From positions 1 to 30,229 of the forward strand of contig JBFMGD010000032.1 in the NCBI GenBank assembly GCA_040751775.1: 30,229 nucleotides of DNA. The letters run 5' to 3'. This DNA comes from JBFMGD01 sp040751775. Lineage in GTDB: Bacteria; Bacillota; Dethiobacteria; DTU022. This document shows positions 8,845 through 16,505 of this stretch, piece by piece. The position numbers and the translations under genes were made by a program. Each line of letters starts with the position of its first letter. Within the stretch, counting starts at the first letter, position 1. The notes beneath the pieces were generated by a model. That model worked only from the letters and a program-made list of their open reading frames with translations. It made no database searches and was not told where the DNA came from.

Positions 8845-8937
8845 TTTTCAGGCTCTCCCGTGTTACCCGTTGATAGGAAACGCTTTTTAAATCCGGAAAC
8901 AATGTGCCGGAGATAAACTTGGTTGAGAGGTAATTGG

Positions 8938-9228
8938 ATGGACCGTGAATTGGAGAACCTGATTTTTAAACTGCTGGAGCCGGGCGTTTTCAAAACCACC
9001 GCCCAACTGGTGGAGGAATTTCGCGCCGAGTATCCCCGGCAGTGGCGCCGGCTGGAGCAGGAAGGAGAACAGCTCTACGGCGGCAGTTGCGGCGCCTACC
9101 AGCAGCCGGCTACGCGGATCGCCCAGGTCTTGTTCAACCTGGCGGAGGAGAAGCGGTGCCGGCAAAGCCGCCGCGGTAAGGAACATCAGTGGAGCGCTGT
9201 CTCAACCGGTGAACAGGTTCATAAATAA
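8938..9228 (+). CDS. Small hypothetical protein downstream of mutS2
   Basis: I do not recognise the 96-residue product. It begins MDRELENLIFKLLEPGVF and continues as a mostly helical, charged protein (TTAQLVEEFRAEYPRQWRRL, then TRIAQVLFNLAEEKR). The C-terminus, from about 75, is basic and polar and looks disordered. There is no signal peptide or membrane segment. ATG 8938 is chosen because GAGAGG ends 7 nt upstream; TTG 8923 would add five residues. Codon use resembles the neighbours, which supports real coding. The gene is bracketed by inverted copies of the GGGGACGG repeat. The helix-turn-rich N-terminus might be a small winged-helix or regulatory fold, but that is only a guess. Confidence 0.7.
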   Translation: MDRELENLIFKLLEPGVFKTTAQLVEEFRAEYPRQWRRLEQEGEQLYGGSCGAYQQPATRIAQVLFNLAEEKRCRQSRRGKEHQWSAVSTGEQVHK

Positions 9229-9233
9229 TAATT

Positions 9234-9268
9234 AAGGGAAGCAGAAGAACCGTCCCCCTGCTTCCCTT
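9234..9268. terminator. Repeat copy 2; hairpin between convergent genes
   Basis: AAGGGAAGCAG (9234-9244) and CTGCTTCCCTT (9258-9268) are perfect 11-bp complements around AAGAACCGTCCCC. Positions 9237-9265 are the inverted copy of the 8816-8844 repeat. The hairpin sits exactly between the + strand small gene and the - strand PBP gene, so it probably terminates transcription in one or both directions. The flanking T content is modest (GTCCTGCTTT on +, TTAATTATTATTTAT on -). Confidence 0.7.
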
Positions 9269-9279
9269 GTCCTGCTTTA

Positions 9280-12261
9280 CTACGGAATCAGAGGAAGAGC
9301 TGTCCCCAAGCTTCCGAAGAATTGTAGCAAGTAAGCCAAATACCCGGGCAGGCCGTTGACAGCACCGGACGGGTCTTCTTTGAAATGGGCTGTAAGAGTC
9401 CAATTTTTTTGCAAATTGACGATAGTTAGTGACGGATCGTTTGGTTCGCCAGGTAAATTGCCGTTTGCGGTCGCCCAACGGTCAAACTTGTATCCCCCAT
9501 TGGCCTCCGCTACAAGGGTTACCGTAGAACCGGCGGCATGCGTACCGGTGCCGACAACGGAACCGGACCCAACCGGTACTACCGAAGCGGAAACATTGAA
9601 TTGTTGAACTGTCGTTTGCACCGTCAGCGTTGCCGGATCAACCACTCCTTCTACTTCCAGGATGCCGTGCAGCGTGTAGATATAAGTTTTCCCGGCTTCA
9701 ACACTACTATCGGTGAAATCACGCTTATTTTTACCCAGCGTTGTCAGAAGCGAGGCTTCTCCTCCCCCTTGCAGCTGCCGGAAAAGCTGGAACTCCTTAA
9801 TGGCTGAGCCGCTGTAACTCCACTGCAGCAGAACCTCGGTGGGCTTGACCACGGCGCTGAACCCGGAAATTTGGCCTGAATGAGTGGTATGCACCTCGCA
9901 GGTCTCTTCGGGAGCCCTGTCGGCGGCATCGGCGGGCGCTCTGCCGGCGCCGCGCTTCCACCGCCCGTCGGTAGTGATATATTCGGGGCGGTTAAAAAAG
10001 GCTTGCCGTTTAATCTGATCGGGCGGGCAGAATTCGCCGGCCAGATCTCCTGATATTTCACAAATATCCAGCACAACGTGTACATCGCATTCTGTCCGCG
10101 GGACATGCTTGGCGTTGAAATAATCCGCCCTGACCTCTCCGGCTTCACGGCACTGGTCAGTCGGCAGGAGGCCGGACTTGGCGCATACCTCCACTCGCAC
10201 GATTCCCGATGGCGCCGGTTTAAACTGTTCAACGGGCAGCGTTTTAAAAACTTCACTGAAAATCTCGCGCATCTGGGCGGTGGAATAATTCCAGCCGTTG
10301 ACGATCTGTCCCATTACCCTGATGTCGTAGCCCATCCAGAAAGAGGTGACGATGTTGGGGGCGTACGCGGCCAGATAGGTGTCGTGAAAATCATCGGTAG
10401 TTCCGGTTTTGGCCGCCATCGGGCGGGGGCTTTGCAGCCCCCGGGCGGTGGTGGAGCGCACCACTTCCTGAAGAATGCTGTTGATCATGAACGTTGTTTG
10501 CGGGGAGAGCACCTGTTCCGGGTTGATCGTGTGTTCGTACAGCACATTCCCGTCGCGGTCTTCAATCCGCTGTACCGTGTATAAATCTATTTTCAAGCCC
10601 TCGGTGGCGAAGATGCCATAGGCCTGGGCCATATCCAGGGCGGTCACTTCCCTGCCGCCCAGAGTCCAGCTGGGGCCGATATTCGGATCGTTCGGATCGA
10701 AGGAGGAGATACCCATGCGCTGCGCGTATTCGGCTCCTTTACGCAGCCCCAACTGCATGTAGGTCCGTACTGCGGGTAAGTTTAACGAATGGGAAAGGGC
10801 CGTGCGCACCGTAACCATACCCTGGAACTGGCCGCTGTAGTTTTCCGGGTACCAGGGCGGCGATGTGGTTGGAACGGCCAGGGGGGCATCGTCCAAAACA
10901 GAACCGGCGCCTGCCAGGACCCCTTCTTCGAACGCCGGCGCGTAGGTAATTACCGGCTTGATCGCTGAACCCGGCTGCCGCAGGCTGATAAAACGCAGCA
11001 GTTCGTTGCGGTTCTTGGCATATTCCCTGCCGCCGCCGAGAGCACGGATCGCCCCGGTTTTAGGGTCAGCCATGACCATGGCCGCCTGGGGTTGGGGTAC
11101 GCCGTTTTCTTCATCAATGTACGCGTTAGGATAGTCGGGCGGCAGGTTGCCGTTGTTGGCGTCGATTGCCGCCCGCAGTTTCGTCATGTCCAGGTAAAGG
11201 GTGCGCGGGTAGAGCTCGGGCTTGTTCATCACCTCTTCCACGCGTGTCTGAATCGGCGTGTCTAAAGTGGTGTAGATACGCAAACCGCCCATGTAGATTG
11301 CGTTATATGCTTCCGTGGTGGTTTCGAATTCAGGCAGGCTGGTTAAGATATCGATTAGCTCATGGTGCACCACGTAGTCGACAAAGTAAGGATGAGGGTA
11401 TTCGTAAGTCGGTAGCTCGCCGTAAACCAGATCCGCGGCCAGCGCATCCTGGTATTCGGCTTCGCTGATATAGTTCAGCCGGCGCATATTCTTTAAACAG
11501 AGCTTCATCCGTAATACCGCGTCCTCTTCACTGACAAAGGGATTGTAACCGTTCGGCCAACGAAGCATACCGGCCAGCATCGCCGCTTCGCCGACGGTTA
11601 TATCGCGCGCGCTTTTGTTGAAATAAACCTGGGACGCGGCTTCCACCCCGTAGGCCCCGTTTCCGAAATACATCCGGTTCAGGTACATTTCCAGGATTTC
11701 GTCTTTCGAGTAAAGCCGTTCCAGCCGTATGGAGAGCCAGATCTCCTGGACCTTGCGCTTGATTCTCTTCTCCGGGGTCAGGTAAGCGTTCTGAACCAGC
11801 TGCTGGGTCAGCGTGCTCGCTCCCTGGGAGAAGCTGCGCGTCCGCAAATTCACGAAAATCGCCCGGGTGAAACCGTAGGCATCAAAGCCGAAATGCTTGT
11901 AAAAGCGTTCATCTTCCATGGCGATAATCGCTTTTTGCACATGGTCGGGGATCTCGGCCAGGTTGAGAGCAAGCCGGTTCTGTTCTTCATGCAGGGCGGT
12001 AACCTCTTCACCCCGGCTGTCGTAAAGGAACGATGTTTCTACTATCTGCAGCTTTTCCGGATCGAGGGGCGGGGCACTCCTGGCATAACTGATTAAGACC
12101 GCCGTTCCTATTCCGCCGCCGAGCAGTACCAGCGCTGCGGCGGCCAATAAAACGGTTTTTAGTGTTGTTCTGTAATTTTTCTGAGCTTTCGGGTTATTCT
12201 TATCTTTAGCTTTATCTGTTTTCTTCTGATCCTTGGGAACTTTTTTTTCAGTCACTAACAC
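9280..12261 (-). CDS. Class A penicillin-binding protein (PBP1A-type) with C-terminal Fn3-like and InlB-like modules
   Basis: This bifunctional peptidoglycan synthase polymerises lipid II and cross-links the strands outside the membrane. The product is 993 residues. It has a Lys-rich cytoplasmic tail (1-35) and one membrane anchor (about 36-58). The GT51 glycosyltransferase carries EDERFYKHFGFD (E116 catalytic), QGASTLTQQL (146-155) and EMYLNRMYFGNGAYG. The transpeptidase carries SAIK (S432, K435), SLN (492-494) and KTG (618-620). A Cys-containing linker (C693-C788) leads to a fibronectin type III-like segment (about 800-885) and a bacterial InlB/Flg_new-type repeat (about 890-965, GYKFDRWA and LTAHFKED). 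The last residues come from a GGGGAC-type repeat. The start is GTG, with GAGGAGG 5 nt upstream; a GTG two codons later is possible. It is the only minus-strand gene. Confidence 0.95.
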   Translation of the reverse strand: MLVTEKKVPKDQKKTDKAKDKNNPKAQKNYRTTLKTVLLAAAALVLLGGGIGTAVLISYARSAPPLDPEKLQIVETSFLYDSRGEEVTALHEEQNRLALNLAEIPDHVQKAIIAMEDERFYKHFGFDAYGFTRAIFVNLRTRSFSQGASTLTQQLVQNAYLTPEKRIKRKVQEIWLSIRLERLYSKDEILEMYLNRMYFGNGAYGVEAASQVYFNKSARDITVGEAAMLAGMLRWPNGYNPFVSEEDAVLRMKLCLKNMRRLNYISEAEYQDALAADLVYGELPTYEYPHPYFVDYVVHHELIDILTSLPEFETTTEAYNAIYMGGLRIYTTLDTPIQTRVEEVMNKPELYPRTLYLDMTKLRAAIDANNGNLPPDYPNAYIDEENGVPQPQAAMVMADPKTGAIRALGGGREYAKNRNELLRFISLRQPGSAIKPVITYAPAFEEGVLAGAGSVLDDAPLAVPTTSPPWYPENYSGQFQGMVTVRTALSHSLNLPAVRTYMQLGLRKGAEYAQRMGISSFDPNDPNIGPSWTLGGREVTALDMAQAYGIFATEGLKIDLYTVQRIEDRDGNVLYEHTINPEQVLSPQTTFMINSILQEVVRSTTARGLQSPRPMAAKTGTTDDFHDTYLAAYAPNIVTSFWMGYDIRVMGQIVNGWNYSTAQMREIFSEVFKTLPVEQFKPAPSGIVRVEVCAKSGLLPTDQCREAGEVRADYFNAKHVPRTECDVHVVLDICEISGDLAGEFCPPDQIKRQAFFNRPEYITTDGRWKRGAGRAPADAADRAPEETCEVHTTHSGQISGFSAVVKPTEVLLQWSYSGSAIKEFQLFRQLQGGGEASLLTTLGKNKRDFTDSSVEAGKTYIYTLHGILEVEGVVDPATLTVQTTVQQFNVSASVVPVGSGSVVGTGTHAAGSTVTLVAEANGGYKFDRWATANGNLPGEPNDPSLTIVNLQKNWTLTAHFKEDPSGAVNGLPGYLAYLLQFFGSLGTALPLIP
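9293..9315 (-). repeat. Degenerate GGGGAC repeat, copy 3, inside the PBP 3' end
   Basis: On the minus strand the sequence starts GGAAGCTTGGGGACAGCTCT. It aligns with the first 21 bases of copy 1 with three mismatches. Read in frame it encodes GSLGTALP, the last-but-few residues of the PBP. It lies only 27 bp from copy 2 and has the same orientation as that copy. Confidence 0.6.
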
Positions 12262-12314
12262 GAGAGCCTCCTCTCAATTTACAGCATGTTAAAAATGTAA
12301 GCATTCTGTAAGCA

Positions 12315-12343
12315 ATTATAGCACAGTCTGTCTACCTGAAAAA
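12315..12343 (-). promoter_or_regulatory. Probable sigma-A promoter of the PBP gene
   Basis: On the minus strand, TGCTATAAT (12323-12315) is an extended -10 element about 54 nt upstream of the GTG start. The -35 position, 17 nt further up, is only TTTTTC, so the extended -10 probably carries most of the promoter strength. The same GTGCTATAAT is used upstream of the NusG domain II gene at 16873-16882. Confidence 0.6.
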
Positions 12344-12555
12344 CTTTTTATCTAAATTTAACGCCGCATTAGATGGCGTTAATATAGCATAACAAAGCAA
12401 TACCAGGGCTTGTGATCTATATTTTGGACTAACCGGTTGAATTTAACCATTCTTGGCACAATAACCGGCCGGCCATAAGAGTTTGGCCTAGCGGATGCCG
12501 GCGCTGAAAAACACTGCCGCCTCTTCCTTTGCACTGCCCCGGGAGAAAATGGTTA

Positions 12556-12584
12556 TTGACTTAATGATGAAATATGTTTAAATA
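12556..12584 (+). promoter_or_regulatory. Candidate sigma-A promoter of the FemAB-like gene
   Basis: TTGACT (12556-12561) matches the -35 consensus at five of six positions. It is followed after 17 nt by TAAATA (12579-12584), a weaker -10. The start codon is about 60 nt downstream. The surrounding sequence is AT-rich, as expected for a promoter. Confidence 0.5.
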
Positions 12585-12644
12585 ATAGGTGATCTAGGCA
12601 ACGGGCGGGATAATCAACGCCTGAATTTTAAAAGGAGTGTGGCT

Positions 12645-13757
12645 ATGCTTTTTAGACTCATCGAGGAAAATGAGTCGGCCCGTTTGGACGACTTTTTAAG
12701 AAACATCCCAAACGGCCATCTTTTTCAATCATATTATTGGGGTGAAGTAAAAAAGACGGAATGGGAGCCGTTGCGGGTAGTCTGTGAAAACGAAGAAGGA
12801 CGGATTACCGCCGCGGCGACAGTGTTGAAGCGAAAGATTCCTGTTCTCGGGAAAAGTTTCTTCTACCTGCCCCGGGGGCCCATTCTGGCTGATTGGACGG
12901 ACCGGGAGCAATTTCGGGCGTTAATCGACTACTTGAAGCGGTTGGCCGCAGCGCATAAGGCGATCTTTATTAAGATCGATCCGTGTATCAGGGAAGACGA
13001 CCAACTGCCGGCCGGGTTGTTGGACGAAGCCGGCTTCCGTACCGTGGGCACGGAACACGAATTCGGCGGCCTGCAGCCACGGCATACATTCCGGTTGGAT
13101 ATCAGCAAAGATCTGGATGGGATTATGAGTACCTTTAACCATAAGTTAAGGTACAAGATTCGCTATGCTTACAAACAGGATATTAAATTTATCTTCCCGG
13201 GAGAAGAGGGCATCACCGGCTTTATGGAGATCATGCAGGAGACCAGCGGCCGGGGCGAATTTGTAATCCGGGAGAGCTCTTACTATAAAAGGGTCTATCA
13301 GACTCTTGCGCCCCACGGCTCGGCCGTTATAATCCTGGGCTACTATAATGAAGAGCTGATCACCGCGGCCATTACCCTCGCTTTCGGTGACAAGGCCTGG
13401 GGGATGTACAGCGGACAGGCGAATGCGTACCGCAATTTCTATGCGTATCATGCTTTGATCTGGGAACAAATTAAGTGGGCCAAGGAAAAAGGCGCGCGGT
13501 GGTTTGATTTCTACGGTGTGCCCGGTGTGGTGGCGGAAGATCACCCGCTGTTTGGAATCTACCATTTTAAGAAAAGTTTCGGCGGCGACATGTACTCTTA
13601 TGTCGGTGAAAAAGACCTGGTTCTTTCCCGGTTTTACTACTATTTTTGGACCCGGCTCTTCCCTCTCTACCGTAATACGATGCTTTGGATTACCCGGCAG
13701 GTCCGGCGCGGTTCATCTCGCCGGCGCGTTGACCCGGCAGGCAATATCAGTTCGTAG
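12645..13757 (+). CDS. FemAB-family peptidoglycan bridge aminoacyltransferase
   Basis: FemAB/FemX enzymes use aminoacyl-tRNA to add amino acids to the stem peptide of lipid II, building the interpeptide bridge on the cytoplasmic face of the membrane. The 370-residue product shows the tandem GNAT-like arrangement. The first half has HLFQSYYWGEVKK and FFYLPRGPILADW; the second half has FNHKLRYKIRYAYKQ, GYYNEELITAAITLAFGDKA, YAYHALIWEQIKWAKEKGA, FDFYGVPG and the C-terminal YHFKKSFGGDM typical of the family. ATG 12645 is chosen, with AAAGGAG 7 nt upstream; GTG 12639 would leave almost no spacing. The added amino acid cannot be predicted from sequence. The gene is divergent from the PBP, which fits a shared cell-wall role. 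Confidence 0.88.
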   Translation: MLFRLIEENESARLDDFLRNIPNGHLFQSYYWGEVKKTEWEPLRVVCENEEGRITAAATVLKRKIPVLGKSFFYLPRGPILADWTDREQFRALIDYLKRLAAAHKAIFIKIDPCIREDDQLPAGLLDEAGFRTVGTEHEFGGLQPRHTFRLDISKDLDGIMSTFNHKLRYKIRYAYKQDIKFIFPGEEGITGFMEIMQETSGRGEFVIRESSYYKRVYQTLAPHGSAVIILGYYNEELITAAITLAFGDKAWGMYSGQANAYRNFYAYHALIWEQIKWAKEKGARWFDFYGVPGVVAEDHPLFGIYHFKKSFGGDMYSYVGEKDLVLSRFYYYFWTRLFPLYRNTMLWITRQVRRGSSRRRVDPAGNISS

Positions 13758-13808
13758 GAACAGTGAGAAGGTCCCCTTCAGTCTTCCAATATATGCCTGC
13801 TCTCTCAT

Positions 13809-13836
13809 CCAGACTCCTAACTCCAGACCCCTGACA
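13809..13836. repeat. Short tandem repeat, two 14-bp CCAGAC units
   Basis: CCAGACTCCTAACT (13809-13822) is followed directly by CCAGACCCCTGACA (13823-13836), with 11 of 14 positions identical. The repeat lies in the roughly 200-bp gap between the FemAB-like gene and the acyl-CoA synthetase gene. The rest of that gap is pyrimidine-rich, then AT-rich, with no convincing promoter match. Confidence 0.55.
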
Positions 13837-13965
13837 GCTTACTCCGGTATTTGCTTTTTTTATGTGAGGCTATATCATTATATCTATTGATCATGTAAAA
13901 TATTTATGTAGTGAAATGATTTGGCGGCAATAAAGCCAGCAGCGAATGGAGGCGTATTTAAAATA

Positions 13966-16146
13966 ATGTGCGCTAAACCGGTACAGGAACTAGCAAGAGA
14001 TTTGGCAACGGAGATGGAACTGTTTTTCTATCCGCAATCGGTTGCCGTAATCGGAGCCAGCCAGAATCCGTATAAACCAAACGGCATCCCTTTGAATCTG
14101 TATTATATGTTCGGTTACCAAGGCCGTCTATACCCGGTCAATCCGAAATACGAAACCGTGGGCGGATTGAAGTGTTACCCTTCAGTTACGGACATACCCG
14201 AAACTGTTGACCTGGCCATCATCGGCGTGGCCGCCGCCCAGGCGATGGCTGTTTTGAAAGAATGCGCGGCGAAGGGGATCAAAGCCGCGATCGTCTTTAC
14301 ATCCGGCTTTGCCGAGGTAGGCGAGGCCGGGCGGCAGCGGCAGGAGGAGATGCAGGCTCTGGCCAGGTCCGAGGGCATGCGCATCCTGGGTCCGAACTGC
14401 CTCGGCATCCTGAACTACTATAACGGCAATACGGCCAGTTTTTTTTATCACCAAAAACCCGAAGGGCTGGTGCACCCCGATACGCTCTCTTTTATCACCC
14501 AGAGCGGCGGCTTGGGTGGGATCATCCATCAGATGGTGCTGCAGTTTTCTATCGGGTTTAATTATTTCATCAGTACCGGCAATGAAGCGGATCTCAGTTT
14601 TTCGGACATATTAAACTACCTTTCCCGCCGCGATGAGGTTAGCCTGATCGGCGGCTACCTGGAAGGGCTGCAAAAAGACGGGCGCCTGTTTATAGAGGCT
14701 TGCAGGCAGGCGCTTCAGCGGCGCAAGCTGGTGACGATGTTGAAAGTCGGTCGCACCGCCAGTGGGGCTGCGGCCGCGGCATCTCATACCGGGGCCCTGG
14801 TCGGTGAAGATCGAGTTTACGACGGCCTGTTTAAACAGTTTGGCGTGGTCCGGACCGATGAAGTGGAGCAGATGAACGCGCTGATTACCCTCTACGCGGC
14901 CGGTCGCCTGCCGGCGGGGAAAAATATCGGCGTAATTACCATATCCGGGGGCGGCGGTGTCGTGGTGGCGGATAAATGTCCCCAGTATAATCTGAATGTG
15001 GTCTCGCTGACAGACGATACCCAGAACAGCCTGCGTGAATTTTTCCCTTCCTTTGGCGCGGTACGCAACCCCGTCGATTTAACTTCAACTTTATTGACCC
15101 AGCCCGCACTTTTTCAGCGGGCTATCCGCACGGTGATGGAGGATCCGCGGATCGATGTGGGCGGCTTTTTCTATAACCTGGAGATGCCTGATCCGGCGGC
15201 AACCGCAAAGATAATTGAAGTATACCACCAGGTGGAAAAGCCGCTGGTGCTGTTCACCTGGCCGACCGGTCAGGATTTCGCCGTGGCATCGAAGAAGGAG
15301 TTAATTCAGGCGGGTGTGCCGGTGATTGAACATATCCCGAGCGGCCTTTGGGCGCTCGCCGCCCTGGCCGAATGGAATGAAAAAGCCTCCCGGCAGCAGC
15401 CTTTCCCCGTTTATACCTTGGGGTGGGAGTACGAGGCAGCGGCGGCGGTGATGCGGCAACCGCTCAATAGCGGCGGGCGCGCCATGACCGAATCGCAGTC
15501 TAAAAGAATTTTGCAGGCTTACGGGATCCCTGTTACCCGGGAGAAGCTGGTGCGCAGCGCCGCGGAAGCGGTGGACGCGGCCGATTGTTTCGGTTACCCG
15601 GTCGTATTAAAAATTGACTCGCCGGACATCTTGCATAAGACCGAAGCCGGCGGAGTGCTTCTGAACCTGGACAGCCCCGCGGCGGTGCGGGAAGGTTTCA
15701 CCCGGGTCAGGGAGAACGCCGGCCGGTATAATCCGGACGCCCGGATTGAAGGGGTTTTGGTCCAGGAGATGTTGAAACCGGGCCTGGAAGTGATCATCGG
15801 TATGAAGCAGGATCCGGTCTTCGGACCGACCGTTTTATTCGGATTGGGCGGTGTATTCGTGGAAGTACTGAAAGATGTTGCCGTCCGCTTGGCTCCCTTG
15901 CGGGAACAGGACGCCGCGGCGATGTTGGATGAGATCAAGGGGAAAGCGCTTCTTGATGGAGTGCGGGGTCAGCTGCCCCGGGACCGGGAGGCCTTGATTG
16001 CAATTTTATTGAAAGTTTCACGCATGGCGGTCGAGTTGGATGGACAGATCGAAGAGATGGATATCAATCCCCTCTTTGTCTACGAGAGAGGCGGGGGGGC
16101 GATTGCGGCCGACGCGCTGCTGGTGCCGGCCGGGTTAAAAAAATAA
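13966..16146 (+). CDS. ADP-forming acyl-CoA (acetyl-CoA-type) synthetase, fused alpha-beta
   Basis: This family reversibly converts acyl-CoA, ADP and phosphate to the acid, ATP and CoA. It conserves energy in fermentation of amino acids or organic acids. The 726-residue product has a CoA-binding Rossmann domain (about 17-120, SVAVIGASQNPYKPNG), succinyl-CoA-ligase-like domains (about 135-460, with ITQSGGLGG, ILGPNCLG and SHTGALVG) and a C-terminal ATP-grasp domain (about 500-726, GYPVVLKIDSPDILHKTEAGG, MDINPL). H274 in SHTGA and H557 in HKTEAGG sit in the two phosphohistidine-type motifs. No GNAT domain is present, so it is not a Pat-type protein acetyltransferase. ATG 13966 is chosen (GGAGG 13 nt upstream); the frame stays open to TTG 13921. 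The acyl substrate is not predictable. Confidence 0.9.
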   Translation: MCAKPVQELARDLATEMELFFYPQSVAVIGASQNPYKPNGIPLNLYYMFGYQGRLYPVNPKYETVGGLKCYPSVTDIPETVDLAIIGVAAAQAMAVLKECAAKGIKAAIVFTSGFAEVGEAGRQRQEEMQALARSEGMRILGPNCLGILNYYNGNTASFFYHQKPEGLVHPDTLSFITQSGGLGGIIHQMVLQFSIGFNYFISTGNEADLSFSDILNYLSRRDEVSLIGGYLEGLQKDGRLFIEACRQALQRRKLVTMLKVGRTASGAAAAASHTGALVGEDRVYDGLFKQFGVVRTDEVEQMNALITLYAAGRLPAGKNIGVITISGGGGVVVADKCPQYNLNVVSLTDDTQNSLREFFPSFGAVRNPVDLTSTLLTQPALFQRAIRTVMEDPRIDVGGFFYNLEMPDPAATAKIIEVYHQVEKPLVLFTWPTGQDFAVASKKELIQAGVPVIEHIPSGLWALAALAEWNEKASRQQPFPVYTLGWEYEAAAAVMRQPLNSGGRAMTESQSKRILQAYGIPVTREKLVRSAAEAVDAADCFGYPVVLKIDSPDILHKTEAGGVLLNLDSPAAVREGFTRVRENAGRYNPDARIEGVLVQEMLKPGLEVIIGMKQDPVFGPTVLFGLGGVFVEVLKDVAVRLAPLREQDAAAMLDEIKGKALLDGVRGQLPRDREALIAILLKVSRMAVELDGQIEEMDINPLFVYERGGGAIAADALLVPAGLKK

Positions 16147-16182
16147 CCCGTTGTGCATAATCTCCGGCTATGGGGTAAAAAA

Positions 16183-16188
16183 TATAAT
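16183..16188 (+). promoter_or_regulatory. Possible -10 element upstream of the coat-like genes, inside an inverted repeat
   Basis: TATAAT at 16183-16188 lies 40 nt before the first coat-like gene. No matching -35 sits at 16-18 nt. It is flanked by GGGTAAA (16173-16179) and TTTACCC (16199-16205), a perfect 7-bp inverted repeat that could be an operator or a hairpin. I found no convincing sporulation-sigma (E, G or K) match. Confidence 0.4.
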
Positions 16189-16228
16189 GCTTTCTCACTT
16201 TACCCAATCATAAAAAGGAGGTTTTTCC

Positions 16229-16456
16229 ATGCGGGCGACCATGCGTAACGTAGGCAAAGCCGAGTTTATGGCCCTGTTTCACCAGTCCCAGTCGGAATCG
16301 CTGTGCTCCAAGAAGTTCCAGAACTATGCCAACCAGGTTCAGGATCCCCGGTTAAAGAGTTTAATCAACGAAATGAGCAACCAGTGCCAACAGCGATCAC
16401 AATGGCTTTCGTCTACTTTAAGCGAAGCCGGCGGAACCCAGTATATTTCTTCGTAA
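16229..16456 (+). CDS. Small helical protein, possible spore-coat (CotF-like) partner
   Basis: This 75-residue protein is not recognised with certainty. It appears almost wholly helical: KAEFMALFHQSQSESLCSKKF, then DPRLKSLINEMSNQCQQRSQWL. It is rich in Gln, Ser and Asn and has two Cys residues. The pattern of two helices with a polar, Gln-rich face resembles the small CotF-like coat proteins found in Clostridia, and it shares spacing and size with the next gene. ATG 16229 has a strong AAGGAGG 7 nt upstream. The two genes are 49 nt apart and look like a pair expressed together. A coat role is inference. Confidence 0.6.
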   Translation: MRATMRNVGKAEFMALFHQSQSESLCSKKFQNYANQVQDPRLKSLINEMSNQCQQRSQWLSSTLSEAGGTQYISS

Positions 16457-16505
16457 AACCGTTCACCATGTTCAAATACCATGTTTAAATTAAGGAGGCT
16501 TTAAA

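Larger units (their letters stand above)
12262..12644. other. 383-bp divergent intergenic region
   Basis: This gap separates the minus-strand PBP from the plus-strand FemAB-like gene and contains no convincing ORF. It holds the PBP promoter and a perfect inverted repeat, TTAACGCC (12358-12365) / GGCGTTAA (12375-12382), about 15 bp upstream of the PBP -35 position. It also holds a near-palindrome GGTTGAATTTAACC around 12433-12446 and a candidate promoter for the FemAB-like gene (12556-12584). The middle is AT-richer than the genes around it. Confidence 0.7.

Noticed and set aside
13504..13890. Plus-strand frame of 128 codons overlapping the end of the FemAB-like gene
   Set aside because: The first two thirds are an out-of-frame reading of FemAB, and the remainder runs through repeat-rich intergenic DNA. 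It has no ribosome site.
16150..16190. Sporulation sigma-G or sigma-K promoter before the coat-like genes
   Set aside because: TGCATA at 16154-16159 resembles a sigma-G -35, but the spacing to TATAAT is 23 nt and no CATA-type -10 is at the right distance.
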